Shown here piece after piece: positions 17,948-26,400 of a stretch of 64,000 nt of DNA. The translations under genes and the position numbers were made by a program. The notes under the pieces were generated by a model, which saw nothing but the letters and a program-made list of their open reading frames with translations, had not been told where the DNA came from and searched no databases. The DNA lies in the NCBI RefSeq assembly GCF_002980555.1, contig NZ_PVBT01000006.1, positions 124,001 to 188,000 of the forward strand, written 5' to 3'. This DNA comes from Phyllobacterium myrsinacearum. GTDB lineage: Bacteria; Pseudomonadota; Alphaproteobacteria; Rhizobiales; Rhizobiaceae. Position 1 is the stretch's first letter. Each line of letters begins with the position of its first letter.

Positions 17948-18166
17948 ATGGAATATGACAAGGAGACGATCAAAGGCTCGACCGATGGTTATGGGCGCGG
18001 GGTGAAATTCGAACTCACCAACGGCCAGGTATGGGAGCAGACCAGCGCCGATGACGAGTATCTGCACCAGTTCATGCCGGAAGTTCTGCTCGATACGGCC
18101 GGAAACATCGGAAAACTCAAGATCAACGACATGAATGGCTGGGTGGAGGTCAGGCGCATTCTCTGA
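17948..18166 (+). CDS. Small conserved-looking protein
   Basis: A 72-residue protein predicted to be mostly beta-strand, with a run FELTNGQVWEQTSADDEYL that resembles small SH3-like barrels often found in exported or cytoplasmic hypothetical proteins. No signal peptide. GAGAGG lies about seven bases before the ATG at 17948. Function unknown. Confidence 0.55.
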   Translation: MEYDKETIKGSTDGYGRGVKFELTNGQVWEQTSADDEYLHQFMPEVLLDTAGNIGKLKINDMNGWVEVRRIL

Positions 18167-18286
18167 CATCAAAGCCCCGCTTAATGTGCTCATGCGCGGC
18201 GCCGGAGACCGAAAGACCAGCCGATTGGGCGTTGCGCATCGATACCATGCAATAGTGCTGCAATCTTTGCGGCCGATCAGAGCAGG

Positions 18287-19438
18287 ATGACACATCTTCG
18301 CGATTCCAGCCTGCCTGGCCGCCAACCGCACAGTGACGGGATTGACCTGTTGCGGGGGCTGTCGGTTGTCTGGGTCATCCTCTTTCACCTTCAACTGCGC
18401 ATGCCGTTCGAAACGACGCCGCTTGGCGCCCGGCTGCCGCCGGAAATCTTCAACGCAGTGTTGCGCAGCGGCTATTACGGCGTCGTCATTTTTTTCGCCA
18501 TTTCTGGTTTCCTGATTACAACCACCTCGTTGCGGCGGTGGGGGCGCCTCGACACCATCAATCCTGTGGATTTCTATGTGCTGCGGCTGACCCGGATCTG
18601 GCCGTGCCTCATCGCGCTGCTGGCCGTCCTCTGCCTGTTGCACCTGCTGGCGGCGGATGGTTTCGTCGTCACAACGGTGCCGCTCTACCGGGCGCTGCTC
18701 GCCGCGCTGTCATTTCACGTCAATTGGCTGGAGGCAGCGACAGGATATTTGCCGGGCTCCTGGGATATCCTGTGGTCGCTGGCGGTGGAGGAAATGTTCT
18801 ATTTCGTGTTTCCCCTGCTCTGTCTGATAGCGCGCACGCCGGGCCGCCTCGTCGCGATGCTTTGCGTCTTCGTGGTGCTGGGACCACTCGCGCGAACGGT
18901 TCTTACGGACAACGATCTGTGGGCGGATAAATCCTATCTTTCGGGTGTCGATGCCATTGCCCTCGGCTGCATCGCCGCGCTTGTTTCCCAGCGTGTGAGG
19001 GACCGGCCCGCTCTGCGCGGCGCCTGCCTTGCCGCGGGCGTGCTGCTGTTTGCACTCATCTTCGTTTTCCGGCGGCAGACCAGCGAATTGGGACTAACGG
19101 CGCTCGGCCTCAATGTCACGGCGCTGGCGCTGGCGGTTTGCCTGATGCTCATTGCCCTGCAGGATCGCCGTCTGGCCTTCGGTGCCTGTGCCTTGGCCGT
19201 CACCGCCCCCATCCGCTGGTTCGGGCGCAACAGTTACGAAGTCTATCTCAGCCACATGCTTGTCATCACGCCGCTGGCGTCCCTCGCCCCGGCAGCGGGC
19301 AGCGATACAGTGCCAGCCCTGATGTTTTTTCTGGCCGGCCTTGTCTTGTCGGGGATAACCGGCGACCTGATTGCCCGGTTCTATTCGGCCCCGCTCAATG
19401 CGGGGTTGCGCAGCCTATACGGGCAGCGGCCTGGATAA
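18287..19438 (+). CDS. Acyltransferase 3 (OafA/YrhL-like) membrane protein
   Basis: A 383-residue polytopic membrane enzyme of the acyltransferase-3 family, which transfers acetyl or other acyl groups to extracytoplasmic sugars such as O-antigen, capsule or Nod factor. The family start GIDLLRGLSVVWVILFHLQL (residues 18-37), with the catalytic-type histidine, is clear, and SWDILWSLAVEEMFYFVFP matches the second conserved segment. About ten membrane spans are visible. The acceptor is unknown. It stands alone, convergent to the PepSY-like gene. Confidence 0.85.
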   Translation: MTHLRDSSLPGRQPHSDGIDLLRGLSVVWVILFHLQLRMPFETTPLGARLPPEIFNAVLRSGYYGVVIFFAISGFLITTTSLRRWGRLDTINPVDFYVLRLTRIWPCLIALLAVLCLLHLLAADGFVVTTVPLYRALLAALSFHVNWLEAATGYLPGSWDILWSLAVEEMFYFVFPLLCLIARTPGRLVAMLCVFVVLGPLARTVLTDNDLWADKSYLSGVDAIALGCIAALVSQRVRDRPALRGACLAAGVLLFALIFVFRRQTSELGLTALGLNVTALALAVCLMLIALQDRRLAFGACALAVTAPIRWFGRNSYEVYLSHMLVITPLASLAPAAGSDTVPALMFFLAGLVLSGITGDLIARFYSAPLNAGLRSLYGQRPG

Positions 19439-19532
19439 TTGCCACGGCGCCGCCGAAAACCCAGCCGAGGGGCCGGAGCGAGGTATGGGCCAGCACGGCC
19501 TTCCCCTCCCACCCGACATCAAGACGCAGGCA

Positions 19533-19559
19533 CCCCGCCATCCCCTGGGGATAGCGGGG
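19533..19559. other. Hairpin between convergent genes
   Basis: CCCCGC (19533-19538) pairs with GCGGGG (19554-19559) and, after one mismatch, ATCC pairs with GGAT. No T-run follows on either strand, so a terminator role is only possible. Confidence 0.4.
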
Positions 19560-19582
19560 CGAAATGCTGCTGCAAGCCGGGA

Positions 19583-19894
19583 TCAGTCGACTGAAATCAC
19601 TTCCCCGGTGCGGCGATCGATGGAGACGCTGATGTCGTCTCCCTGATAATCGGTTCCCTCGACGATGATGCGCGACCGCGTCCGCCTGATATCGTCGACC
19701 TCGCGCACGCCTTCGGAACGGGCAATCCGCACCGCCGTCCGCTCACTGATGCTGACGCTGCGGTAAGGCCGCTCAAATTGCGGATCGACAAGGCGGACAC
19801 CGCCGGGACCTATTTCGATTGATTGCGCAAATGACGGCGCTGAAGCCAACAACGTCAGAGCCGCTACACCTGCCATTGCCAAAACTTTGAACAT
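19583..19894 (-). CDS. Exported PepSY-like domain protein
   Basis: A 103-residue exported protein. The signal peptide (FKVLAMAGVAALTLLASAPSFAQ) is cut near residue 24. The mature end reads like a PepSY-like module: a helix with ISERTAVRIARSEGVREV, then strands ending in SIDRRTGEVISVD. Such domains are thought to act as periplasmic inhibitors or binding modules. GGAG lies about six bases before the ATG at 19894. Confidence 0.65.
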   Translation of the reverse strand: MFKVLAMAGVAALTLLASAPSFAQSIEIGPGGVRLVDPQFERPYRSVSISERTAVRIARSEGVREVDDIRRTRSRIIVEGTDYQGDDISVSIDRRTGEVISVD

Positions 19895-20461
19895 GACTCT
19901 CTCCTTAACACGACCCACCAAAACCATACACCACATATGCTTTTGCCGACGCCCCCGAAGCAGGGTTAATGATTTGTTTAGGGCTATAGTGTGGCTGAAC
20001 GCGCCGGGAAACAGCAGTCCCGATAACTTTCAGAAAACGCGTGTTACGAAGCGATCGATTTTCGATCCTTCCCGGATAAAGAGCCGACTGTCTGCAACCC
20101 GCTGATCGCCGGATCAAGGCCGTCGCGGCATCCTTGCGCTTGTCGCTGCGGGGATCATCCTGTTTGCGCCAAGGGGAAGCACCGCCTGAACCCTCCGGCA
20201 TGAATCGGGTGGCTGGACATCCCGGCCCAGGCATAGATTGAACCCACACCGCAGGGAGTGTGGGTTCAATGTTGTCTCTCTTGAATGCTTTGCATGCGAT
20301 GGCCGCCCGGCGGGGTGAAGGTCTGCACCCAGCATTGGCCGCGCGGCTGGAACAACATGCCGGCGGCAGCTCCGAGCGACCGGCTGCGGTCCCGCAGCCG
20401 GATCACACCGGCCCGCCGGAGGGCGGCCAGGTGGTTCAGGTCGATCTCGGCGTGATGCTGT
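19895..20461. other. Intergenic region with a perfect palindrome
   Basis: These 567 bases hold no gene I can support. A frame from a GTG at 20260 to 20493 runs into the end of the methyltransferase gene on the other strand and has no convincing start. The notable element is the 13-bp inverted repeat at 20237-20270. Confidence 0.4.
20237..20270. repeat. Perfect 13-bp inverted repeat
   Basis: Bases 20237-20249 are exactly complementary to 20258-20270, with an eight-base spacer. No strong T-run follows on either strand. It lies about 190 bases past the stop of the minus-strand methyltransferase and may be a weak terminator or a regulator site. Confidence 0.6.
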
Positions 20462-21136
20462 TCAGGCGCGGCCGGGGTCGTCTGGCGGAATGATCATCAT
20501 CGTATGGTTGAGGTATGGGGTCTTCTCCAGGACAACAACCGAGTCATGAAAATGAATTGCAGACGTCGTGCGCGTGATGTCCGTTTCCGCAACAACCTCG
20601 TCGCCATACAATGTTGCCGCGGCATGCATCTCATCGACAAATCCCTTGCAACGATTGATGAAATTGTTCGGCGAGCGCAGACCTCCACCCAGTTGCGGCC
20701 AGTAGCCGCCGTTCAAGTCTTCCGCCAGATAGATGCCGTCACGGGCCATCCGCGGATGAAGATAGTCGAAGGAAACATTGATATCGTCATGATGATGGCT
20801 GCCGTCATCCAGGACCACATCGGGAGCGCCGAACTCATCAAGCACGCTCTGCAGAAACTGCGTGTCGCTCTGGCTGCCAATCCTCACATGGATTTGTTCC
20901 TCTTCGAAAGCCTTGCATTCCGGCCGAATATCAATTGTCACGATACGGGCCATGGGACCAAAGTAGTATTTCCACATTTGCGCCGAACCGCCCTGCCCCG
21001 TTCCTATTTCCAGAAACGTGACAGGCCGGTTCACGTAGCGTGAAAAATATCGCTCATAGATTGGGAAATAGTGAGCGCATTTTATTATCTGTCGACCAGT
21101 ATTGTTAATGAAGTACGTGTAAAGGTTCATGGTCAT
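20462..21136 (-). CDS. Class I SAM methyltransferase (CmcI/TylF-like)
   Basis: A 224-residue SAM-dependent methyltransferase. The SAM-binding motif FLEIGTGQGGSA is at residues 41-52, an acidic strand end is seen in IVTIDIRPE at 65-73, and the metal/SAM-associated DVVLDDGSHHHDD follows at 106-118. The closest families are cephalosporin- and macrolide-type O-methyltransferases and sugar O-methyltransferases from polysaccharide clusters. The target is probably a sugar or secondary metabolite. It may belong functionally with the FkbH gene and second methyltransferase upstream on the same strand, although a plus-strand gene lies between them. Confidence 0.75.
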   Translation of the reverse strand: MTMNLYTYFINNTGRQIIKCAHYFPIYERYFSRYVNRPVTFLEIGTGQGGSAQMWKYYFGPMARIVTIDIRPECKAFEEEQIHVRIGSQSDTQFLQSVLDEFGAPDVVLDDGSHHHDDINVSFDYLHPRMARDGIYLAEDLNGGYWPQLGGGLRSPNNFINRCKGFVDEMHAAATLYGDEVVAETDITRTTSAIHFHDSVVVLEKTPYLNHTMMIIPPDDPGRA

Positions 21137-21478
21137 CTTTCTTTACGTGTAGCGTTTATCGCAGAGTTGCGCATAGCAGACATCAACAATTACTAGGGTA
21201 TCCGTCAAGCTTATTTTTCTGTAGTTCCATAAAGCGAAAAACAGCCTGAAATTCTGACGAACGACGGAATTGTCATGTCGAAATTCTTGTCATCTTGCCG
21301 GTCTTGCGTGGTCGATCGAACTGTCCTTCCTGCAGCAGGCCGAAGCCATTCAGCGGTTTGACAAGGGACAAAGCGCCGCCAATAATTGGGGCGTGTTGTA
21401 CCCCCGGTTTCACGGCAGCGACACACCCGTGAGAAAATGCAACGCGCCGCAGGTTCAAGAAATTCAGGAGCATCCTCG
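21137..21478. promoter_or_regulatory. Divergent promoter region
   Basis: This 342-base gap separates the methyltransferase (minus) and the PPOX-family gene (plus). It should hold their promoters. No RNA or further gene is seen. Confidence 0.4.
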
Positions 21479-21934
21479 ATGATCATTAATGAGATGACGA
21501 AGGCCGAAATCAATGCCTTGCTCAGCCGCGCGAGCATTGGCCGCCTGGCCTGTTCGCGCGATGATCACCCCTATATCGTCCCGCTCAGGTTCGCCTATCA
21601 CTCCGTCTTTCTCTATTCGTTCACGACGCTTGGCCGAAAGGTCGAATGGATGCGGGACAACCCGCGTGTCTGCGTTGCGTTTGATGAGATCGACGCGACC
21701 AATCGCTGGCAAAGCGTGCTCGTCAACGGGCTCTACGAAGAACTGTCGAACGATCCATCCCATGTCGACGCCCGCGCGACCGCGCACCATCTTCTGAGTG
21801 CATCCGCCGAATGGTGGCAGCCCGGTTATGCAAAGACCGTCATTCGCGATTCAGAGCGGCCGCTTGAACCCATTTTCTTCCGGATTTCGATCCTTGAAAC
21901 AAGCGGGCACAAGGCTGTCAAAACCGCCAGCTAG
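21479..21934 (+). CDS. Pyridoxamine 5'-phosphate oxidase-like flavin protein
   Basis: A 151-residue protein of the PNPOx-like split-barrel fold, usually binding FMN or sometimes haem or F420. The family pattern starts with LSRASIGRLACSRDDHPYIVPLRFAY, then FTTLGRKVEWMRDNPRVCVAFDE. GGAG lies about eight bases before the ATG at 21479. Such stand-alone proteins often act in reductive detoxification; the substrate is unknown. Its stop codon overlaps that of the convergent FkbH gene (shared CTAG). Confidence 0.8.
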   Translation: MIINEMTKAEINALLSRASIGRLACSRDDHPYIVPLRFAYHSVFLYSFTTLGRKVEWMRDNPRVCVAFDEIDATNRWQSVLVNGLYEELSNDPSHVDARATAHHLLSASAEWWQPGYAKTVIRDSERPLEPIFFRISILETSGHKAVKTAS

Positions 21935-23718
21935 ATGAATTTGACGTGCGGCGGGACTGGGACCGTGTTTTCGCCGAGCGCCCATATCCCATCGTCAAAT
22001 TCAAACCCGCATTTCTGGTAGAGATCGCGGCACAAGCCGTTTGCTTCGGTTTCCGTGTACACGCCCTTCAACTGAGGATGGATTTTGGCAAGCCCTGCGA
22101 TAACAGCCTGCTCAACGCCAAGGCCAACCACGCGGCAGCTCATCACGAATTGGAGGATGACCTGGTTTCTCACAATGGCAATTCCGACCAGACCGTAATC
22201 GGTGTATTTGTCACCGACTTCGAAGATCTCGAACGTGGCGCCCGACAGGAAGGCCTGCAGGCATTCGTTGACGGTCCAGCGCTTGCCCGTGGTGTTGAAC
22301 TGATTTGACTTGTTGATCAGTTCCAGCGCTCGCGGAAAGCGTTCGTCGTCCACGGTGTTGATCGACCGGATGCCGACGGAAACATCAAGCGAAGCCAGGA
22401 ACTCCTCCCGGGTCATATCGGCCTTTGCCGTCTCGCGCTGCACCTGCGCCTGTATCATCTCGGTGCGCCGGCTGGACTCCTGCGTGACATACGCAACCTG
22501 CGTTTCCGGCGCCCAAAGCAGCGTGCTGCGGATCGAATACAACTCCTCGCCAAGGACACGGATGGCCGGAAATGCGGCTTGCACGCTCTCCCGCTCCACC
22601 GGATTGTCATCGATGAAAAGAACGTTCTTCGACAGGAGATTGGTTTCGTTGAGAATATCCTGGATGTTTTCCGCCTTTGGCTTCCAGTTTATTTTCCGGA
22701 CCGCGAAATCGTCGATATCCAGCCGGTGCTTGAGCAATTGAGGCCACAGATCGAGAATTTTCGCTTCGTCATTCTTGCTGACGATGGCCAGGATGATGCC
22801 GCGCTGCTTCAAAAATTTCAGGGCTTCGATCAGGCCGAGCGGCCACCCTTCCAGGACAAAGCGATTGTGTATGCCTTCTTCAGCGATAACGCCGCGCCAC
22901 AGCGTGTCGTCCAGATCGAGGATCACCAGCTTGACGCTGTCCTGCTGCGTGAGCGTCCGGTACATTGCATGGATCTCGCTCCAAAAGCCGAAGATGAAAT
23001 CCTCTATGTTAAACGGGTAAAGGCTGGTCAGTTTCGCGGGCTGGACAATGCGGGTTGTGTCGTGAATGGAATCCCAGTCATTGGCATAACCGGCATGCGA
23101 CCAGTTCCAGACGAGATCCTCCTGAATGAACTTGCGGCCGAATGTCTGCGCGATCGCATCGGTCTGGACCATGTGAGCCCCATGTTCCCTTGCCAGTTCG
23201 TGCAGTTTGCGGTTCAACTGCTCGACGAAATAGGTGGGGTTGCGCAGGTCATAACGCGGCAGAAGCCGCCCCATGTGATTCTGCTGCGGCGTAAAATATT
23301 CGGACACGAAGGTCGTGAGCCTGGTGTCTTTTGTGAATGCCAGCGCGCCGGTAAATGTCTGGATCAGACGCTGCTCGCATTCCCACAATTTTTCCCTGAA
23401 CGGCTCTTCGCTGGTATGCGGAATATCCGACAGCATGTTTTCCGGCACAATCGTCCGCAAGGGCAAATGTATGAGCTGGAAGGCATATTCTTCGATTGGA
23501 TGCGGCGGTTCTGTCAGATCACCGGGGTAATTGTACAGGACATGATCGACTTCCGCGCCCTTGAAGATGACATGGGCGTAGTGGAATAGACCCGCCGCCA
23601 TGCACGATCCGACAACGAGGATTCGTTTAACCGGTACGGGTGTTACTTCCAGTGTATCGGGGGTTCTGAATTTGTAGGCGATCTTTTGATTACGCACAGA
23701 AGCCGTGGTTTCAAGCAT
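21931..23718 (-). CDS. FkbH-like protein: SGNH-type, HAD-IIIC and GNAT-like domains
   Basis: A 595-residue multidomain protein. Residues 30-240 resemble an SGNH-like region with a VVGSCMA block near residue 35. A HAD-IIIC phosphatase domain follows, with the nucleophile motif DLDDTLW at 268-274 and a late acidic motif in FIDDNPVERE. The C-terminal 150 residues look like an acetyltransferase fold (ALELINKSNQFNTTGKRW), typical of FkbH. FkbH proteins load glyceryl units onto acyl carrier proteins in polyketide synthesis; related ones act in surface polysaccharide clusters. No carrier protein or PKS gene is in the window. GGAGG lies eight bases before the ATG, with the same leader words as the upstream methyltransferase. 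Confidence 0.85.
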   Translation of the reverse strand: MLETTASVRNQKIAYKFRTPDTLEVTPVPVKRILVVGSCMAAGLFHYAHVIFKGAEVDHVLYNYPGDLTEPPHPIEEYAFQLIHLPLRTIVPENMLSDIPHTSEEPFREKLWECEQRLIQTFTGALAFTKDTRLTTFVSEYFTPQQNHMGRLLPRYDLRNPTYFVEQLNRKLHELAREHGAHMVQTDAIAQTFGRKFIQEDLVWNWSHAGYANDWDSIHDTTRIVQPAKLTSLYPFNIEDFIFGFWSEIHAMYRTLTQQDSVKLVILDLDDTLWRGVIAEEGIHNRFVLEGWPLGLIEALKFLKQRGIILAIVSKNDEAKILDLWPQLLKHRLDIDDFAVRKINWKPKAENIQDILNETNLLSKNVLFIDDNPVERESVQAAFPAIRVLGEELYSIRSTLLWAPETQVAYVTQESSRRTEMIQAQVQRETAKADMTREEFLASLDVSVGIRSINTVDDERFPRALELINKSNQFNTTGKRWTVNECLQAFLSGATFEIFEVGDKYTDYGLVGIAIVRNQVILQFVMSCRVVGLGVEQAVIAGLAKIHPQLKGVYTETEANGLCRDLYQKCGFEFDDGIWALGENTVPVPPHVKFI

Positions 23719-23832
23719 TCAGAGCACCTCCAAACAATCGAAGATCAAACTATGCGGTGCCTTCAAATCGCCGCAAGACACATCGCGAAGGCAAAGGACG
23801 AAAAGCGCGGCATTGGCGGTTAGAGTAAACGC

Positions 23833-24564
23833 CTATCCAAGTATCCTGATGGCAGCCTGTTCGAACGCAGGAACCAGCCCGATATACTCGTATTTGACGT
23901 CGTTTTGTGCAGCAAACTCCTGCAATGCCAGATGCTCGTGACGCTTCCAGTCGGGGTAATTGAAATAATCATCAAACAAGATGACGGTCCCCGGAACGAT
24001 CCTGTCGCGAAGCTCAGTCAGAATTGTTTTTGTCGATGAATACAGATCACAATCCACATGAATGAAGGAAGCCTTGCCTGGATGGCTTGCAAGGAATGGC
24101 CGTAAACTTTGGTCAAACCAGCCAACGACGAGCTGAACATTTTCACGGACGGCTGGAAGGTCTTCCCGCGCGAAGGTTCCGGCCTTGATGCCAGGCGTCC
24201 AATCTTCCGGAAGGCCCTTGAAGGAATCAAATCCATAGATGACTTTATTGTGCAGTTTTTCGGCCGTTATGTTGATGGTGTGCCCGGAATACACACCGAA
24301 TTCAAGCACCAGGCCATCCACCTCTATTTGATCCAGGGCGAATTTCAGAAGCTCTTCCCGGCTCGCGAACCGGGGCCGGTTGCGCATGTGCTGCTGCACA
24401 TAATAAAAACACTCGATTGCAGTCGCGAAGTAAGCAACGGAATCGATGTTGTAGGGGCCGCCCACTGTCCCGAATATCTTGTCATGGGACAATTTTACCT
24501 GGTGATAGAATATCGCTTCAGCCTCTGCGCTCGGAAATAGTCCAGAGCCACCGTGATTATCCAT
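23833..24564 (-). CDS. TylF/macrocin-type O-methyltransferase
   Basis: A 243-residue SAM-dependent methyltransferase of the TylF family. Seen are the SAM loop LVLEFGVYSGHTI (86-98), the family block GFDSFKGLPEDW (111-122), and the acidic stretch FIHVDCDLYSST. TylF methylates a sugar hydroxyl in tylosin; bacterial homologues methylate sugars of glycans or flagella. The start at 24564 has GGAGG five bases upstream. It probably forms a transcript with the FkbH gene 114 bases downstream. The preceding region is AT-rich. Confidence 0.85.
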   Translation of the reverse strand: MDNHGGSGLFPSAEAEAIFYHQVKLSHDKIFGTVGGPYNIDSVAYFATAIECFYYVQQHMRNRPRFASREELLKFALDQIEVDGLVLEFGVYSGHTINITAEKLHNKVIYGFDSFKGLPEDWTPGIKAGTFAREDLPAVRENVQLVVGWFDQSLRPFLASHPGKASFIHVDCDLYSSTKTILTELRDRIVPGTVILFDDYFNYPDWKRHEHLALQEFAAQNDVKYEYIGLVPAFEQAAIRILG

Positions 24565-24879
24565 AGCCACCTCCAAACAGAGTAAATCTGAACTACAGTC
24601 ACTCTGTATGAATTCAGTAACTTCATCAATATGCGACACGTTAATCTACGCAATAAATTCTTTGCGACGATATTTCTTAGTTAATCTGTTCGTTATTTGT
24701 ATAAATCTGTCGTATTTTGAATTATATCTGCATTGCCCTGCACTTGATATTACTGCAAATCAGGGTTCGCCTATGGCCTGGGCTTGATGTGAACAGCCTG
24801 CGACAGGAAAGCCGCAGCAAGGACCGTTTCCGAAACACGCGCTTGCCGAATGTCAACGCTTTCTGTATTCGTAACGTAC
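24565..24879. promoter_or_regulatory. AT-rich divergent region before crcB riboswitch
   Basis: These 315 bases are AT-rich up to about 24740 and should hold the promoter of the methyltransferase/FkbH genes and that of the fluoride riboswitch transcript. No gene is supported here; the short open frame at 24717-24902 runs into the riboswitch. Confidence 0.4.
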
Positions 24880-24928
24880 TGGGAATGGGGTTCTCCCAAT
24901 AACCGCCATGATGGCTGATGACTCCTGC
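24880..24928 (+). promoter_or_regulatory. Fluoride riboswitch (crcB motif)
   Basis: The stretch matches the conserved layout of the crcB RNA. Helix P1 is formed by TGGGA (24880-24884) with TCCCA (24894-24898). The internal segment GGGGT (24887-24891) can form the pseudoknot with ACTCC (24921-24925). AATAACCGCC and GGCTGATGA provide the second helix (GCC with GGC) and the conserved linker. Directly after it, the palindromic TCCGGCCGGA (24941-24950) abuts the AGGAG of crcB, so control is probably at translation initiation. Confidence 0.85.
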
Positions 24929-24960
24929 TTTTAACCGGCATCCGGCCGGAAGGAGTGGGT

Positions 24961-25356
24961 ATGGAATCGATTTCTCTTTACATTTTGGTCTTCGTCGGCG
25001 GCGGCATAGGCTCGGCCTTGCGCCTGGGTGCCAATCAGGTCTCGTTGCGTCTGCTGGGCCCAGACTGGCCCGGCGGCACCCTCTTTGTGAACCTCGTCGG
25101 CTGCTTTCTGATGGGATTGTGCGCGGGTTGGTTTGCTTTTCGTGGCGGCGGGACGGAATCCCAATCGGTCCGATTGCTGATTACAACCGGCATTATTGGC
25201 GGCTTTACGACATTTTCGGCCTTCGCGCTTGATACGGCAACCCTATGGCAACGCGATAACGGAATTGCATCCGCCGCCTATGTGATCATTTCCGTCGCCG
25301 GCTCCATCCTGGCAGCATTCATCGGCTTGTCCGTATTTCGCGGGACAACACCCTAG
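24961..25356 (+). CDS. crcB: Fluoride channel CrcB/Fluc
   Basis: A 131-residue four-span inner-membrane protein that forms dual-topology dimers passing fluoride out of the cell. Hallmarks present are GGGIGSALR near the N-terminus, GTLFVNLVGCFLMG (with the pore Asn), and GGFTTFSAFALD with the Phe-box residues. The start ATG at 24961 has AAGGAG five bases upstream. The fluoride riboswitch directly before it supports the assignment independently. Confidence 0.95.
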   Translation: MESISLYILVFVGGGIGSALRLGANQVSLRLLGPDWPGGTLFVNLVGCFLMGLCAGWFAFRGGGTESQSVRLLITTGIIGGFTTFSAFALDTATLWQRDNGIASAAYVIISVAGSILAAFIGLSVFRGTTP

Positions 25357-25390
25357 CAGCGGTTTGCGGCGGCCGGAAAGCCACGGGCCG

Positions 25391-26197
25391 TCAGGATAGG
25401 CCGTCCGGTTTTATGAGTCCCACTTCGCGCTCAAGATTGTTCCATGTCGCTTCCTCAAACGCCTGCGGCCATTCGATATTCCATCTCTCCGCCATTTTTC
25501 GAGCCCGTGGCAGAAAGGCTTTCGCGCAGGCAAGGTGAGCGTCGATCAGGGACTGGGGCGTCGGCTCCAGCGGCGGAATGCTGGCGAGCAGGCCCAGTTG
25601 CTCGGGGGAAAGCCTGCGGCTCCACGCCAGCATACCGCCCTTGTCCGACCGTTCGACCTCCTCGCTCAGGAGATTGAAGAGCATCATTCTAAGCAACTCG
25701 ACGCCGGCCATGCTAAGGAGATACTCCCTGCGGCCGCTCGCGACAGCCAGGAGGCCGAACACGCGGAAAAACTCATTGATGAGATAGGCGACATATCCCT
25801 TGTTGGGTCCAGTCCAGGGAACCGTGGCCGGTAAAGCATCATACAGGCCCTGCCTGTCGATCAGGGGCTTGAGCGCGTCCCTGCTGCGCTTCTTCAGCGA
25901 TTCCGCATCGGCTACGGCCAGATCGACCCGCTGCCATTGGTCGGTGATGGCATTGAAGACGCGCTCCTCCTTGCCCAATTCGTTCCAGAAGACAACCGGC
26001 GCGATGGTTTCGAGCTGGTGCCGCCACCCGGCGCTGAACTCAGCCTGATCATCACGCGCAACGATCGCCAGCAGGTCGACATCGGTGTAGGCATCGGCCT
26101 GCCCCTTTCCGAAGCTGCCCGCCAGAAACAGCGCGATCACCCTTTCATTGGGTTCAAAGACGTTCCTGATCTTCTCGATAAATTGCTCTTGCCACAC
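25391..26197 (-). CDS. Nucleotidyltransferase-domain protein
   Basis: A 268-residue protein with an N-terminal Pol-beta-type nucleotidyltransferase domain: LAGSFGKGQADAYTDVDLL gives the Gly-Ser pair (27-28) and two metal-binding aspartates (39, 41). The rest is helical, as in aminoglycoside-type or kanamycin-type nucleotidyltransferases, and contains several hydrophobic helices. It could modify a small molecule or act as an antibiotic adenylyltransferase; this cannot be decided. The start GTG at 26197, with GGAGAA upstream, is the only reasonable one in frame; the upstream open stretch looks non-coding. Confidence 0.65.
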   Translation of the reverse strand: MWQEQFIEKIRNVFEPNERVIALFLAGSFGKGQADAYTDVDLLAIVARDDQAEFSAGWRHQLETIAPVVFWNELGKEERVFNAITDQWQRVDLAVADAESLKKRSRDALKPLIDRQGLYDALPATVPWTGPNKGYVAYLINEFFRVFGLLAVASGRREYLLSMAGVELLRMMLFNLLSEEVERSDKGGMLAWSRRLSPEQLGLLASIPPLEPTPQSLIDAHLACAKAFLPRARKMAERWNIEWPQAFEEATWNNLEREVGLIKPDGLS

Positions 26198-26400
26198 GGG
26201 GGTGTTCTCCGGCCTCCATGGCAGGATAGTAAGCCGCCATCGCCGCCCGTGGAAGGGCTGGCGCCTCCGTTGCGGCCCCTTTATCGACCTGCAGCGCCCG
26301 GTATGATAGGTTTCAGCAGCCTGATCTTGCTTTCTCCCTGGCGAAGCGATGGCGGCCTGCGCCGGTCGCGCAGGGCTCAAACGGATGGCGGGTGTTTGCG

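Noticed and set aside
20260-20493. Plus-strand GTG-started frame of 77 codons
   Set aside because: It starts inside the palindrome arm, lacks a ribosome site and ends antisense to the methyltransferase gene.
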